From an uncultured Treponema sp. (GTDB taxonomy: Bacteria; Spirochaetota; Spirochaetia; Treponematales; Treponemataceae): a DNA stretch of 64,000 nt. The stretch is from contig CAKUZR010000014.1 of assembly GCA_934718065.1 (NCBI GenBank), positions 1-64,000 of the forward strand, in the 5' to 3' direction. This document shows positions 26,024 through 34,440 of this stretch, piece after piece. The position numbers and the translations under genes were made by a program. How positions within the stretch are numbered: the stretch's first letter is position 1; the number at the start of each line of letters is the position of its first letter. The notes under the pieces were generated by a model. The model was not told where the DNA came from, did no database searches, and saw nothing but the letters and a program-made list of their open reading frames with translations.

Positions 26024-27283
26024 ATGAATCATGAAATACTTAAAAAGGTGATTTATGATCAGCATGAGTTTATTAAGAATTTTAAAATTATAAACCGTGA
26101 GTATGATTTTGATTTTGATTCAAATTATGTATTGATTGGTCTTCGCCGCGCAGGTAAATCAACGCTGCTTTATAAAATTGTTCAGGATTTAATTGCGTCA
26201 GGAGTGGACTGGAGTCAGATTGTTTATATTAATTTTGAGGATGAACGACTCTCTGAATTTTCGCTGGATGATTTTAATGACATTCTGGAAGTTCAGGCCG
26301 AGATGACTGAAAAGAAAGGATGGTTCTTTCTGGATGAGGTTCAGAATGTTGAAGGCTGGGAAAAGTTTGCCCGCAGAATGGCAGATTATAAAGAGCATGC
26401 GTTTATAACTGGCAGCAACGCTAAAATGCTTTCCCAGGAAATAGAAAACCGGCTGGGAGGACGCTATCTTGCAAAGTATATTACTCCATATAATTTGCGG
26501 GAATTTTTTACGGCAAAGAAAATTGATTTTTCAGAAAGCTCAGTTTATTCAACAAAGGGAATCGGAACAATAAAAAGAGAATTCAATGAGTATTTTTACT
26601 ACGGCGGATTTCCTGAAAATACACAGCGCAGGGATAAACGCGAATATGTTTCAAGTATTTACCAGAAGGTTCTGCTTGGGGATATCGCGGCAAGAAATGC
26701 AATCAGAAATGTAAACGGACTTCGTCTTCTTATGAAAAAAATTGCCGAGTCTGTAAAAGATGAGGTTTCATATACAAAGCTTCATAACATTTTAAAATCG
26801 ATTGGCATCAATATAAGCAAAGATGCTGTGATTGACTACATTGGTTACGCTCAGCAGTCATTTTTAATATTTGCGGTCAGAAACTATTTTTCTAAATTTG
26901 TAGATAAGGAAACAACCCCAAAATACTATTTTAACGACAACGGACTTTTGAATCTTTTTTTGAACAACGGAGAGCCTCGTCTGCTGGAAAATCTTGTGGC
27001 TCTTAATCTGCATAATAAATATCCGGACAGTCTTTATTATTTAAAAGGGCAGAACTTGGACATAGACTTTTTTGTTGAAAAAACTGGCGAAGTTGTTCAG
27101 GTTTCGTATTCAATTGAAAATATTTCGGATGACAGGGAAACAAAGTCATTGGTTCATGCCTCAAAAACTATGAAAGAAGCAAAAACGTTCAAAATAATTA
27201 CTTTTGATGAAGAAAAAAACATCGAAGCAGATGGCGTTAAGATTCAGGTTGTTCCAGTTTGGAAATGGCTGCTTGAAAAATAA
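26024..27283 (+). CDS. AAA_14 ATPase with DUF4143 domain
   Basis: A 419-aa protein. Walker A LIGLRRAGKSTLLYK (~residue 36), Walker B GWFFLDEVQNVEGWE, sensor-like FITGSNAKML and the family block LGGRYLAKYITPYNLREF. The C-terminal DUF4143 part has a restriction-endonuclease-like core (LDIDFFVEKTGEVVQVSYS) in which the usual catalytic Lys is replaced by Ser, so nuclease activity is doubtful. The in-frame GTG at 25994 lies within the promoter repeats; ATG at 26024 has GGAG 9 nt upstream and is preferred. Role unknown; such proteins are multicopy in many anaerobes. Confidence 0.85.
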   Translation: MNHEILKKVIYDQHEFIKNFKIINREYDFDFDSNYVLIGLRRAGKSTLLYKIVQDLIASGVDWSQIVYINFEDERLSEFSLDDFNDILEVQAEMTEKKGWFFLDEVQNVEGWEKFARRMADYKEHAFITGSNAKMLSQEIENRLGGRYLAKYITPYNLREFFTAKKIDFSESSVYSTKGIGTIKREFNEYFYYGGFPENTQRRDKREYVSSIYQKVLLGDIAARNAIRNVNGLRLLMKKIAESVKDEVSYTKLHNILKSIGINISKDAVIDYIGYAQQSFLIFAVRNYFSKFVDKETTPKYYFNDNGLLNLFLNNGEPRLLENLVALNLHNKYPDSLYYLKGQNLDIDFFVEKTGEVVQVSYSIENISDDRETKSLVHASKTMKEAKTFKIITFDEEKNIEADGVKIQVVPVWKWLLEK

Positions 27284-27317
27284 TGCGCTTTGAGGGCAAA
27301 ATCCTTCAATATCAATT

Positions 27318-27968
27318 TCAAAGCATTTCATGCTCAAGAAAGCTGTAGTACGATGTTCTGCTGAAAATTATGTGGTCAAGGAGCGAAATCCCAAGAAATT
27401 CCGAGCATTCAGCCAGAGTCCGCGTTGTTTTTATGTCCTGGTCGGAAGGCTCGCAGTTTCCGGAAGGATGGTTGTGCGCAACAATTATCGCCGCCGCATT
27501 TTCAATCAGGGCTTCAGAAAAAACTTCCCGCGGATGAACGATTGTCTGGTTTATCGTGCCGACGCTTACAACTCTTATCTGCAGAATTTCATGACCGCCG
27601 TTCAATGTTATGCACAAAAAATGCTCCTGGTTCTGCATTGAGTAATTCTGGATAAACGGAATCACATCCTTCGGCTTTTTCACAAGAACGTTCTTGTGGT
27701 TGTTGCGCCTTCTGCCAAGCTCAATCGCCGAGGCAACCGCAAGAGCTTTTCCAACGCCCATTCCCTTTATCTGAAGCAAATTAGTAATCAGCGACTCGCG
27801 GTTTGTCCGCAGCAGAATTTTTGCAACCTGCTCAGAAAGTTTTTCAACAGGAATTCCTTTAATTCCCGAGCCAAGAATCATCATAACCAGTTCAACATCC
27901 GAAGGATATTCAATTCCATGTTTCAATGTAAGTTCCCTGATGTCAGGGGCAGAATTATTATCGCACAT
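27318..27968 (-). CDS. radC: RadC/YeeS-type JAB1/MPN-domain protein
   Basis: A 216-aa protein. The C-terminal JAMM metallo-motif is intact: VAHNHPSGNCEPSDQDI. Upstream is a helix-hairpin-helix region (LLQIKGMGVGKALAVASAIELGRR). Historically linked to DNA repair, but the molecular function of RadC is unresolved. Divergent from the GH73 gene; convergent with the DUF4143 ATPase with a 34-bp gap. Confidence 0.93.
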   Translation of the reverse strand: MCDNNSAPDIRELTLKHGIEYPSDVELVMMILGSGIKGIPVEKLSEQVAKILLRTNRESLITNLLQIKGMGVGKALAVASAIELGRRRNNHKNVLVKKPKDVIPFIQNYSMQNQEHFLCITLNGGHEILQIRVVSVGTINQTIVHPREVFSEALIENAAAIIVAHNHPSGNCEPSDQDIKTTRTLAECSEFLGISLLDHIIFSRTSYYSFLEHEML

Positions 27969-28034
27969 ACTTTATTAATGCAAAAAAAATGCGAAATCTG
28001 TAATGAATCACAAAAAAAATACGAAAATTTATCT

Positions 28035-28631
28035 ATGAAGAAGAAATTATTTTCAGTTTTTGCAGGCGCAGGCGTTTTTCTGGCTTCGCTTTTTTTGTTT
28101 TCGTGTGTTTCAGTTCCGGGGAAAAAAGTTTCAATTTCAAGAAATTTAACAGGAGCGCCGGTTTTGTCATCAAAAGATTTGTACAGATATTTTGTTTCTG
28201 TAAAACCGGACTGTGACAGGGCTTTGGTGCGCCGGCTTTCTGAATATTATGTCAAGGAAGCCGCCGTTGAAGGAATAAATTCCGACTGCGCATTTGCCCA
28301 GATGTGCCTTGAAACCGGCTATCTTTCGTTTGGGAATCTTGTGGTTCCTGAAATGCACAATTACTGCGGGCTTGGCGCAATGGACGCGGAGCATCCCGGC
28401 GAATGGTTCGAGTCAGAGCAGATTGGTGTTCGCGCCCACATTCAGCACCTTCAGGCGTATGCAACAACTCAGGACGTTCCGTTAAGGCAAACGCTCGTGG
28501 ATCCGCGCTACAGCTGGGTTCACAAAGCAAAATATGCTGAAACAATTTTCGACCTGGCCGGTGTGTGGGCAACCGACAAGCTTTACGGACAGAAAATCGA
28601 CGCGATTCTTGATAAAATGGAATATTTTTAG
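28035..28631 (+). CDS. Glucosaminidase (GH73-like) lipoprotein
   Basis: A 198-aa protein. The start at 28035 begins a lipoprotein signal (MKKKLFSVFAGAGVFLASLF, LFSC lipobox). The domain matches bacterial endo-beta-N-acetylglucosaminidases: CAFAQMCLETGYLSFGN with the catalytic Glu, followed by HNYCGLGAMD and GVRAHIQHLQAYA. It probably cleaves peptidoglycan glycan strands in the periplasm. Longer in-frame extension into the radC region lacks a signal and is rejected. Followed within 7 nt by repeat R2. Confidence 0.85.
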   Translation: MKKKLFSVFAGAGVFLASLFLFSCVSVPGKKVSISRNLTGAPVLSSKDLYRYFVSVKPDCDRALVRRLSEYYVKEAAVEGINSDCAFAQMCLETGYLSFGNLVVPEMHNYCGLGAMDAEHPGEWFESEQIGVRAHIQHLQAYATTQDVPLRQTLVDPRYSWVHKAKYAETIFDLAGVWATDKLYGQKIDAILDKMEYF

Positions 28632-28637
28632 AATTCT

Positions 28638-28837
28638 ATTTTGGGTGGCTTTTGGCCGGCTTGCCAAGCTCGCCAGCCAAAACCAGGCTTTCCAGGTTTC
28701 CGGCCTTCGCCTCCATTCCTGCGCTTGCAAGTCGGTTTTCAAAAAAAAATTCGGCGGCAAGTTCAGGAAACTTGCAGGCAAAGAAATTCTAAGCCTGCGC
28801 ATGAACTGGCTTCGCCAGACCTTCCAATCCTTGCCAC
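28638..28837 (-). repeat. Dispersed repeat R2, long copy
   Basis: In reverse orientation it shares with 61420-61564 the outer blocks TGGCAAGGATTGGAAGGTC and GGAGGCGAAGGCCGGAAACC, then GAAAGCCTGGTTTTGG and AAAAGCCACCCAAA; the middles differ. Contains an imperfect hairpin around TTTTGGCCGGC/GCCAGCCAAAA. Sits just after a stop codon. 28838-28914 shows nothing else. Confidence 0.8.
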
Positions 28838-28914
28838 GTCAGCAACTAAAAAGCTGGTTCCCCGCGGCATACGTTTTGCCAGTTCGGTGTTTTTTCTTAT
28901 TCAGATTATTGAAA

Positions 28915-29610
28915 TCAGCCTATTTTTGTTCCCACGAAATTCTGGTCGTTAAGAATTGCCCGGATGTTTTCAATGTTTTTTCCGCTCGCGCAGATTACAG
29001 TCATTTTACATTCATCCGCTTTTTTTGAGGCAATCGGGTCAAACGGACAGTTCTTTCCCGGAGTCCATTCGTCGCCAACCATTTTGCGGAAATCCTTCCA
29101 GGAAATTTCATCAATCGGCTTTGCGTCTGGATTTTTTCTAGGGTCGTCTGTGTATACTTTTTCAATGTTTGAAAGGTTCACAACAGTTTTTGCGTCGTGT
29201 TTTTCAGCAAGAAGAACAGCATCGTTGTCTGTTGAAAATCCAGGATGCCATCCTGCCGCAAGAAGAACTCTTCCTTTGAAATCAATCGGCGCAGTCGGGT
29301 CGTAGACTACATCGTTCTGGCAAAGCTCGCCGAAACACGCTTTTACAAGCTGCGCATTCAGCCGTGTCGCCATGATTCCAATCCAGTCCGCCGCGTCGCC
29401 AGTGGAATTTGTGCTCACATTTTTTGAAATTTCTGAATATGCGTTCTGGTAAACACGGGCAGGCGCGCCGCCGCCAACTACAAGAATCAGCTTGCGGCTT
29501 GCGTCTTCTTCAAGCCATTCTTTTACCATTGAAACAAATTTTGTCAGAAATTCTGTGTCCGGCTGGTTCGGCACAACAATTGAGCCTCCAACTGATAATA
29601 CTTTAGTCAT
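28915..29610 (-). CDS. pyrH: UMP kinase, archaeal type
   Basis: A 231-aa amino-acid-kinase-fold enzyme phosphorylating UMP to UDP. Seen: VLSVGGSIVVPNQPD at the N-terminus, LVVGGGAPARVY, DWIGIMATRLNAQLV, GWHPGFSTDNDAVLLAE and VYTDDPRKNPDAKPI. The GGSIVVP start and DxIGIxxTRxNA motif match the archaeal UMP kinase subfamily rather than bacterial PyrH (KLSGEAL). ATG at 29610 shares one base with the upstream TGA (TGATG) and has AGGAG 7 nt before it. Last gene of the sigma/anti-sigma operon. Confidence 0.85.
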   Translation of the reverse strand: MTKVLSVGGSIVVPNQPDTEFLTKFVSMVKEWLEEDASRKLILVVGGGAPARVYQNAYSEISKNVSTNSTGDAADWIGIMATRLNAQLVKACFGELCQNDVVYDPTAPIDFKGRVLLAAGWHPGFSTDNDAVLLAEKHDAKTVVNLSNIEKVYTDDPRKNPDAKPIDEISWKDFRKMVGDEWTPGKNCPFDPIASKKADECKMTVICASGKNIENIRAILNDQNFVGTKIG

Positions 29611-31310
29611 CAATATACTCCTATTACGGTCGGGTTTGACCAATATGAACTGTATTTTATGGTTTTTCCGCTTGCTTCTTCCCAGATTGACTGCAGGGAA
29701 TAGCTTCTCGGTCTTGAAACAGTTTTGTTGTTCGGCGCGCTCGGCTTGAATTCGTTCCATCCGCGGTTAAAAAGAATGTGCTGGCCGTCAAGGTTTCCAA
29801 AATAAAACTGATGAGGCACAATGTCTTTCTGCCACGGATGATAATCCAGGCCTGCGGCAAGCGCAATGTCCACCGGAATCCATCCGAATCCCGGAACATA
29901 AAATTCGCTCCACCAGTGAGGCCGCGTTTTCAGGTCAGTTTCAACAAGAATTCCGCTGTCTGGAAGAGCCGCAATTCCGTTCGCCCTAAGAAGAGCCGTG
30001 AAAATCACTGCGAAATCGTACGCGTCGCCCCGCTTTGTTCTCAAAAGGTCGAGCGGCGAAATATTGCCTTTCCGCACATCCTGAAGAATTGTGAATTCCT
30101 TCAGCATATAATTGTACGTAAGAGCCGCGATTGTGTACGGATTTTTTTCATTTTTGGCGATTGAGCGCGCTGTTTTTACAAGCTCCTCGTCATCGGAAGG
30201 AATGCAGTTGTCAGCTTTTGTGGCTGCCGCCTTCAAATTTTTGCTGAATGACGCTGAAGAATTTATCGCCGACGGAAAAATTTCTGTTCTGGTGTCATAG
30301 GTTGTTACCGCAAAATTCTGCTTGAATTTCGATTTTCCGGAGCTTCGCGCGCCGCTCGTCTGATGTATTATCGTGTGCTGGAAATCATAAATAATCGGTT
30401 CAGGAGTGCATTCCGAAACAACAACAACTGGCTGCGCTGGAGAAGTAAAAGGCCTTGGGCAGCGCAAAATTATTTGGGAATCTTTGTCGCCGGCTGTGTC
30501 GTCAATGTCAACCGCAACCTGGATTACATAAGTTTTTGGAGAAATGAAACTTTTTGTCCCGGCTTTTTTGTTGATGTCGATGTGGCGCATCGGCGACTGG
30601 CCTTTGCTTGTTGAAACAAAAATATCGCCGGAAACCGCGCCGTCCGGAACGTAAAGACGTATTTCGCTGTCTGACCAGTATTCGTAGTCAAAATCATCCT
30701 CGTTTGCTTCCGTGAACGAAAGATCTTCCGAAGTTTTTGCCGCCAGGCTTTCATCGTTTGCCGGTTTTTCCCGGTTTATAGAAAAGAAGACTTTTGAACT
30801 GTCCCTGGAATTTCCAAAATTCACGCCGTAAATAGAAATCAAAGTTCCAACGGAAATTTTTTCAGGCGAAAGGCTTGTTATGATTGGCACAGTTGCCTGA
30901 GGATTTTGCGTTACTGCCACCGGAGCCGCAGTCGCGTTTGCGAAAAATGCTGGTTTTGAGCGGTTGTTTTTTGTTTCAACCACAACGAGTCCGTCTTTCA
31001 CATTTGCCGGAAGAACAACTTTGATTTCAGAGTCCGACCATGAAATATAAGATGATGAAGTCAGCTTTGAGCCGCCAAATTCAACGTAGTTTGTCTCGCG
31101 CGTGTTTCCAAAACCTTTTCCGGTTATTATTATAAGGTCTCCCGGCGAGCCGACTGGCGGATTCACTGAGTAAATTACAGGCTTCTGGTTTACGTGCAGC
31201 CCTAAAAGAAGCGAGCCTAGCGCAAATAGCAAAGCCAGAAAAATCCAGCACAAAGTTCTGATAACAGGAGATTTTCTAAAAAAATAATTTATTGCTGATG
31301 TCGAGTCCAC
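29610..31310 (-). CDS. Membrane-anchored TIG-domain protein with Cys-less transglutaminase-like domain
   Basis: A 566-aa protein: one N-terminal membrane anchor (~residues 18-38), two IPT/TIG Ig-like domains (~40-110 around SPGDLIIITGKGFGN, ~150-235 around SVGTLISIYGVNFGN), and a transglutaminase-like domain at ~400-500. The latter keeps the His (RPHWWSEFYVPGFGWIPVD) and following Asp, but the nucleophile position reads KRGDAYDFA, where active members have Cys in place of Ala (codon GCG at 30021-30023). I infer a non-catalytic, perhaps peptidoglycan-binding domain. GTG start, overlapping the anti-sigma gene by 22 nt; stop overlaps the UMP kinase start. Confidence 0.78.
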   Translation of the reverse strand: MDSTSAINYFFRKSPVIRTLCWIFLALLFALGSLLLGLHVNQKPVIYSVNPPVGSPGDLIIITGKGFGNTRETNYVEFGGSKLTSSSYISWSDSEIKVVLPANVKDGLVVVETKNNRSKPAFFANATAAPVAVTQNPQATVPIITSLSPEKISVGTLISIYGVNFGNSRDSSKVFFSINREKPANDESLAAKTSEDLSFTEANEDDFDYEYWSDSEIRLYVPDGAVSGDIFVSTSKGQSPMRHIDINKKAGTKSFISPKTYVIQVAVDIDDTAGDKDSQIILRCPRPFTSPAQPVVVVSECTPEPIIYDFQHTIIHQTSGARSSGKSKFKQNFAVTTYDTRTEIFPSAINSSASFSKNLKAAATKADNCIPSDDEELVKTARSIAKNEKNPYTIAALTYNYMLKEFTILQDVRKGNISPLDLLRTKRGDAYDFAVIFTALLRANGIAALPDSGILVETDLKTRPHWWSEFYVPGFGWIPVDIALAAGLDYHPWQKDIVPHQFYFGNLDGQHILFNRGWNEFKPSAPNNKTVSRPRSYSLQSIWEEASGKTIKYSSYWSNPTVIGVY

Positions 31311-31960
31311 TCTAGCTGACCTTCATTAGAGTTCACAGGCAGCTTGATTTCAATTGATTCCTGGTTGTCCTCAAGTCCTGGAACTGTAATGTTCACATGA
31401 ATTTTTTTTGCATCATCAAATTCCGGCCTAAGAACATCAACATTTGTCAGCGCAGAATTTGAAATGCTTCTTGCGCCGACTGTCTGCGCCAGACTGTGGT
31501 TCAAATTTCCGTTGATTACAACGTTTTGATTTGCAATCGGCGCGTTTTGCGGACGTGTGACAGGAGTTATAGATGCTATATTTGCTTTTTCAGAATAGCT
31601 GGTTTTAAGCGAATTTGAAAGAGAGACCGGCAGAATTGCGGCGACAATAACGGCTGCTGCGGCTGCCATTCCCCAGCGCACAGTTTTTTCTGTGAACGGG
31701 AATTCGTGGCGCGGAGCCGCATTTTTTGAATAGCGCAGTTTTGTCTTCAGGCGTTCAAAGCTTTGGTCCATGAACTGCTTGTCAAGCTGAATATTTTTGC
31801 TGTCCATCTGGAAAGCGTTCTTGATTCTTCTTAAAGATTCAAGTTTCGCCTTGCAAGACGGGCAGTTCGCAATGTGAGACTCGTATTCCTTTACGTAAAC
31901 CAAAGGAAGCTCATTGTCAAGATAAATTGAATGAATGTCATCAGTTGGGCAAGAATACAT
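31289..31960 (-). CDS. Putative anti-sigma factor with zf-HC2 zinc finger
   Basis: A 223-aa protein. The N-terminus has the anti-sigma zinc motif HIANCPSC (HxxxCxxC, ~residues 29-36); a single membrane span follows (GMAAAAAVIVAAILPVSL, ~100-118), with a C-terminal extracytoplasmic part. This is the ChrR/RsiW-type arrangement, so it should hold the adjacent ECF sigma factor at the membrane until a signal releases it. Overlaps the sigma gene by 20 nt and the TIG gene by 22 nt, indicating coupled translation. Confidence 0.85.
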   Translation of the reverse strand: MYSCPTDDIHSIYLDNELPLVYVKEYESHIANCPSCKAKLESLRRIKNAFQMDSKNIQLDKQFMDQSFERLKTKLRYSKNAAPRHEFPFTEKTVRWGMAAAAAVIVAAILPVSLSNSLKTSYSEKANIASITPVTRPQNAPIANQNVVINGNLNHSLAQTVGARSISNSALTNVDVLRPEFDDAKKIHVNITVPGLEDNQESIEIKLPVNSNEGQLEWTRHQQ

Positions 31961-32504
31961 TTTCAGCTCCTAGCATTTCTGCGAGTAACTTGCGGGCACG
32001 GAAAATGCGGACTTTTACGTTTCCTTCCGTGATTCCCACAACTTTACCAATCTCTTTGTAGTTCAAGTCGCTGTACTCAGCAAGCACAACAACTTCTTTC
32101 AGTTTTGGAGGCAGTTTATTCAAGGCATCTTGAGCAGACTTTATTGCTTCTTCCTTTAAAAGCTCTGTTTCCCCGGAATGAAAAATGCGGGTTTCCTCGT
32201 AAAGCGCTTTTTCGTAAGCTCTTTTTTCCCGCGCTTTTCTTTTTACGTAATTCAGCGATGCGTTTTTTACAACACGAATCAACCAGAATTTTGCGTCATT
32301 CATCGTAGGAAAAGTCAGCTGCTTTTCGTTGGCTTTAATAAGCGAGTCGTGCGCCAAATCTTCTGCCGCTTCCTCTTCGTTTACAATTCTGTAAGAGATT
32401 TTGAACAGCATTTGCATTGTCGCGTTGTAAATCGTTTTAAAGTCAACAGAATCTGCTGCATTTAGAGGCTTTGAATTTCCTGTCTGACCGTCCATATTCA
32501 ACAA
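31941..32504 (-). CDS. ECF-type (RpoE-like) RNA polymerase sigma factor
   Basis: A 187-aa group 4 sigma factor. Region 2 spans ~20-90 (EEAAEDLAHDSLIKA, then AKFWLIRVVKNASLNYVKR), region 4 spans ~125-180 (LNKLPPKLKEVVVLAEYSD and YKEIGKVVGITEGNVKVRIF). It should direct an envelope-stress-type regulon under control of the zf-HC2 protein. The TTG start at 32504 has AGGAG 6 nt upstream, better than the ATG at 32495 (15 nt away). Heads an operon with anti-sigma, TIG/transglutaminase-like and pyrH. Confidence 0.92.
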   Translation of the reverse strand: MLNMDGQTGNSKPLNAADSVDFKTIYNATMQMLFKISYRIVNEEEAAEDLAHDSLIKANEKQLTFPTMNDAKFWLIRVVKNASLNYVKRKAREKRAYEKALYEETRIFHSGETELLKEEAIKSAQDALNKLPPKLKEVVVLAEYSDLNYKEIGKVVGITEGNVKVRIFRARKLLAEMLGAENVFLPN

Positions 32505-32538
32505 ACAACGCTCCTTGCCTGTGGTTACAAAATTTCTG

Positions 32539-34068
32539 CTAGTTTCTTTTCCAGGCTGGGCCGGCCGGTGTGTCGATTATTGTGATTCCGCGTTCTGTAA
32601 GCTTCGCGCGGATTTCATCGGCTTTCGCAAAATCCTTGTTTTTCTTTGCGGCTGTTCGTTCCGCCACAAGCGCGTCAATTTCCGCGGCTTCCGGGTCTCC
32701 GGTGTGGTCAATAACGGTTGCCGCCGCATTTTTTTCAGCTTCTTTCTGGGCGGCTCCGGCGGTTTCAATCATTTTCAGTCCAAGAACGCTGTCCATTCTG
32801 TCGATAAGGTCAAGCGCTTCCTTTGCGTCCAGGGAATTGTCCTTAAGAACTTTGTTCACCTGGCTAAGCGCAACCGGAACAAGAAGATCGTTTTCCAGCG
32901 CCGCCTTGAATGCGTCAAGATACTGAGAGGCTTTTTCTGAAAGCCCTTCGCGGCTGTCAGCTTCGCCTTTTTTGTAGGATTTTCCTTTTTCAAGTTTTAC
33001 GCCGGCTTTTTGCGCAAGCTTTGCAATTTTCTGAACAAGGCTGGCTCTTCCGTTTTTTGCGGAATCCATTGCGTCCCAGCTGAAGAAAATCTGTTTTCTG
33101 TAATGGCCGCCAAGAAGGAAAAATCTGTAGTCGAGCGCATCGTATCCTTTGTCTTTTAAAGTCTGAAGCCGCAGGAAATTTCCTTTTGACTTTGACATTT
33201 TGTTTCCGCCTTCAACAACCAGAAATTCGTTGTGAAGCCAGTATTTTACCCAAGGACCTTCAGCTTTTTCTTCCGGAGTGAACGAGCCTTCTGACTGCGC
33301 GATTTCATTCGTGTGATGAACTGGAACGTGGTCAATTCCGCCGGTGTGGATGTCGATGTGCTTTCCAAGATATTTCATGCTCATCGCTGAACATTCAATG
33401 TGCCAGCCAGGATAGCCGCGTCCCCAAGGCGAATCCCAGGTCATCGCCTGGTTTTCAAACTTTGATTTTGTGAACCAAAGCACAAAGTCGCCCGGATTGC
33501 GCTTGTTTCCGTCGATTACAACTTCTTTCCGGCGGCCTGCGCCTTCCTTCAGCTCGTCCAGGTTAAGGTTCGCCAGTTTTCCGTAGTCAGGGTAGGTTGA
33601 AATATCGTAGTAAAGATTTCCGCCAGCCATATAAGTGTGGCCGTTTGCCTCAATCTTTTTTATGAGCTCAATCATTTCCGGAATATGTTCTGTCGCCTTG
33701 CAGATAACGTCTGGATGACGGATGTTCAGGTCGTCAATATCGTGCATAAAAGCATCCGTGTAGAATTTTGCAACTTCCAGAACAGACTGATGACGCTCCT
33801 CCGCAGTTTTTACCATTTTATCATCACCGTCGTCATTGTCGCCGGTCAAGTGGCCTACATCGGTGATGTTCATAACGTGCTTTATGTCGTAACCCAAAAA
33901 AGTCAATGTTTTGTCAAGAATATCAAGAAAAACGTATGCGCGGAGATTTCCGATGTGCGCATAATTGTATACAGTCGGACCGCAGCCGTAAAAACCTGCA
34001 AAACCTTCGTGAACTGGCTTAAATTCTTCAATTTTATGACCCATAGTATTAAAAAATTTTAACGGCAT
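32539..34068 (-). CDS. cysS: Cysteinyl-tRNA synthetase
   Basis: A 509-aa class I synthetase charging tRNA-Cys. The HIGH-type motif is in [18 protein letters not shown] (the Cys is a zinc ligand), further zinc-site residues in WHIECSAMS and [10 protein letters not shown], and KMSKSKGN is the KMSKS loop. Length is normal. AGGAG lies about 9 nt before the ATG. It lies 34 bp upstream of the sigma-factor gene and could be co-transcribed. Confidence 0.97.
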   Translation of the reverse strand: MPLKFFNTMGHKIEEFKPVHEGFAGFYGCGPTVYNYAHIGNLRAYVFLDILDKTLTFLGYDIKHVMNITDVGHLTGDNDDGDDKMVKTAEERHQSVLEVAKFYTDAFMHDIDDLNIRHPDVICKATEHIPEMIELIKKIEANGHTYMAGGNLYYDISTYPDYGKLANLNLDELKEGAGRRKEVVIDGNKRNPGDFVLWFTKSKFENQAMTWDSPWGRGYPGWHIECSAMSMKYLGKHIDIHTGGIDHVPVHHTNEIAQSEGSFTPEEKAEGPWVKYWLHNEFLVVEGGNKMSKSKGNFLRLQTLKDKGYDALDYRFFLLGGHYRKQIFFSWDAMDSAKNGRASLVQKIAKLAQKAGVKLEKGKSYKKGEADSREGLSEKASQYLDAFKAALENDLLVPVALSQVNKVLKDNSLDAKEALDLIDRMDSVLGLKMIETAGAAQKEAEKNAAATVIDHTGDPEAAEIDALVAERTAAKKNKDFAKADEIRAKLTERGITIIDTPAGPAWKRN

Positions 34069-34123
34069 TTTCTTGCACTCCTTTTGTTGGCGTGAATATT
34101 GAGTTCCCGTGGAAATTTTATAA

Positions 34124-34290
34124 ATTGAAATGTTGAAGGCGGAGAAAGCACGCTGAAGTCAATTTGGACTTTTTTAGCGTATGCCATAAAAAAATCTTGA
34201 AGGCTTTGCAAAGCAAAACGAAAGATTTTTCCCAAAAAAAGTTCAACCCTTGACTTTCAAGCGGGATTTCGCAGACGTAAACATTTCAAT
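34124..34290. repeat. 167-bp nested inverted repeat
   Basis: Outer 11-bp arms ATTGAAATGTT (34124-34134) and AACATTTCAAT (34280-34290) are perfect. Inside, GAAGTCAA.TTTGGACTTTTTT pairs imperfectly with AAAAAAAGTTCAA..TTGACTTTC; then AAAAAATCTT with AAAGATTTTT; the core is GCTTTGCAAAGC. It could fold into one long hairpin, as a small non-autonomous element or structured RNA. The rest of the 372-bp cysS-murB gap holds only the murB promoter. Confidence 0.7.
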
Positions 34291-34428
34291 GCGCAAAAAT
34301 CAGCAAAACTTAACATTCAAACTGTTTAGGTAATTCTAGTGAAAAAAACATTGCATTTCAATTAATCGGATAAGCTGAATAAATAATTTTCGCCCTGTGC
34401 CGCTCTGTAAATCAATTGTTTTTTTCTA

Positions 34429-34434
34429 TATAAT
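34429..34434 (+). promoter_or_regulatory. -10 of murB, leaderless type
   Basis: TATAAT, then AATTGT, then ATG (34441). No RBS. Confidence 0.55.
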
Positions 34435-34440
34435 AATTGT

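Noticed and set aside
27696..28034. Longer frame upstream of the GH73 lipoprotein
   Set aside because: It overlaps radC antisense and would bury the lipoprotein signal that begins at 28035.
29611..29760. Longer UMP kinase start
   Set aside because: The extra 50 residues overlap the TIG gene; ATG at 29610 has AGGAG and matches the family N-terminus.
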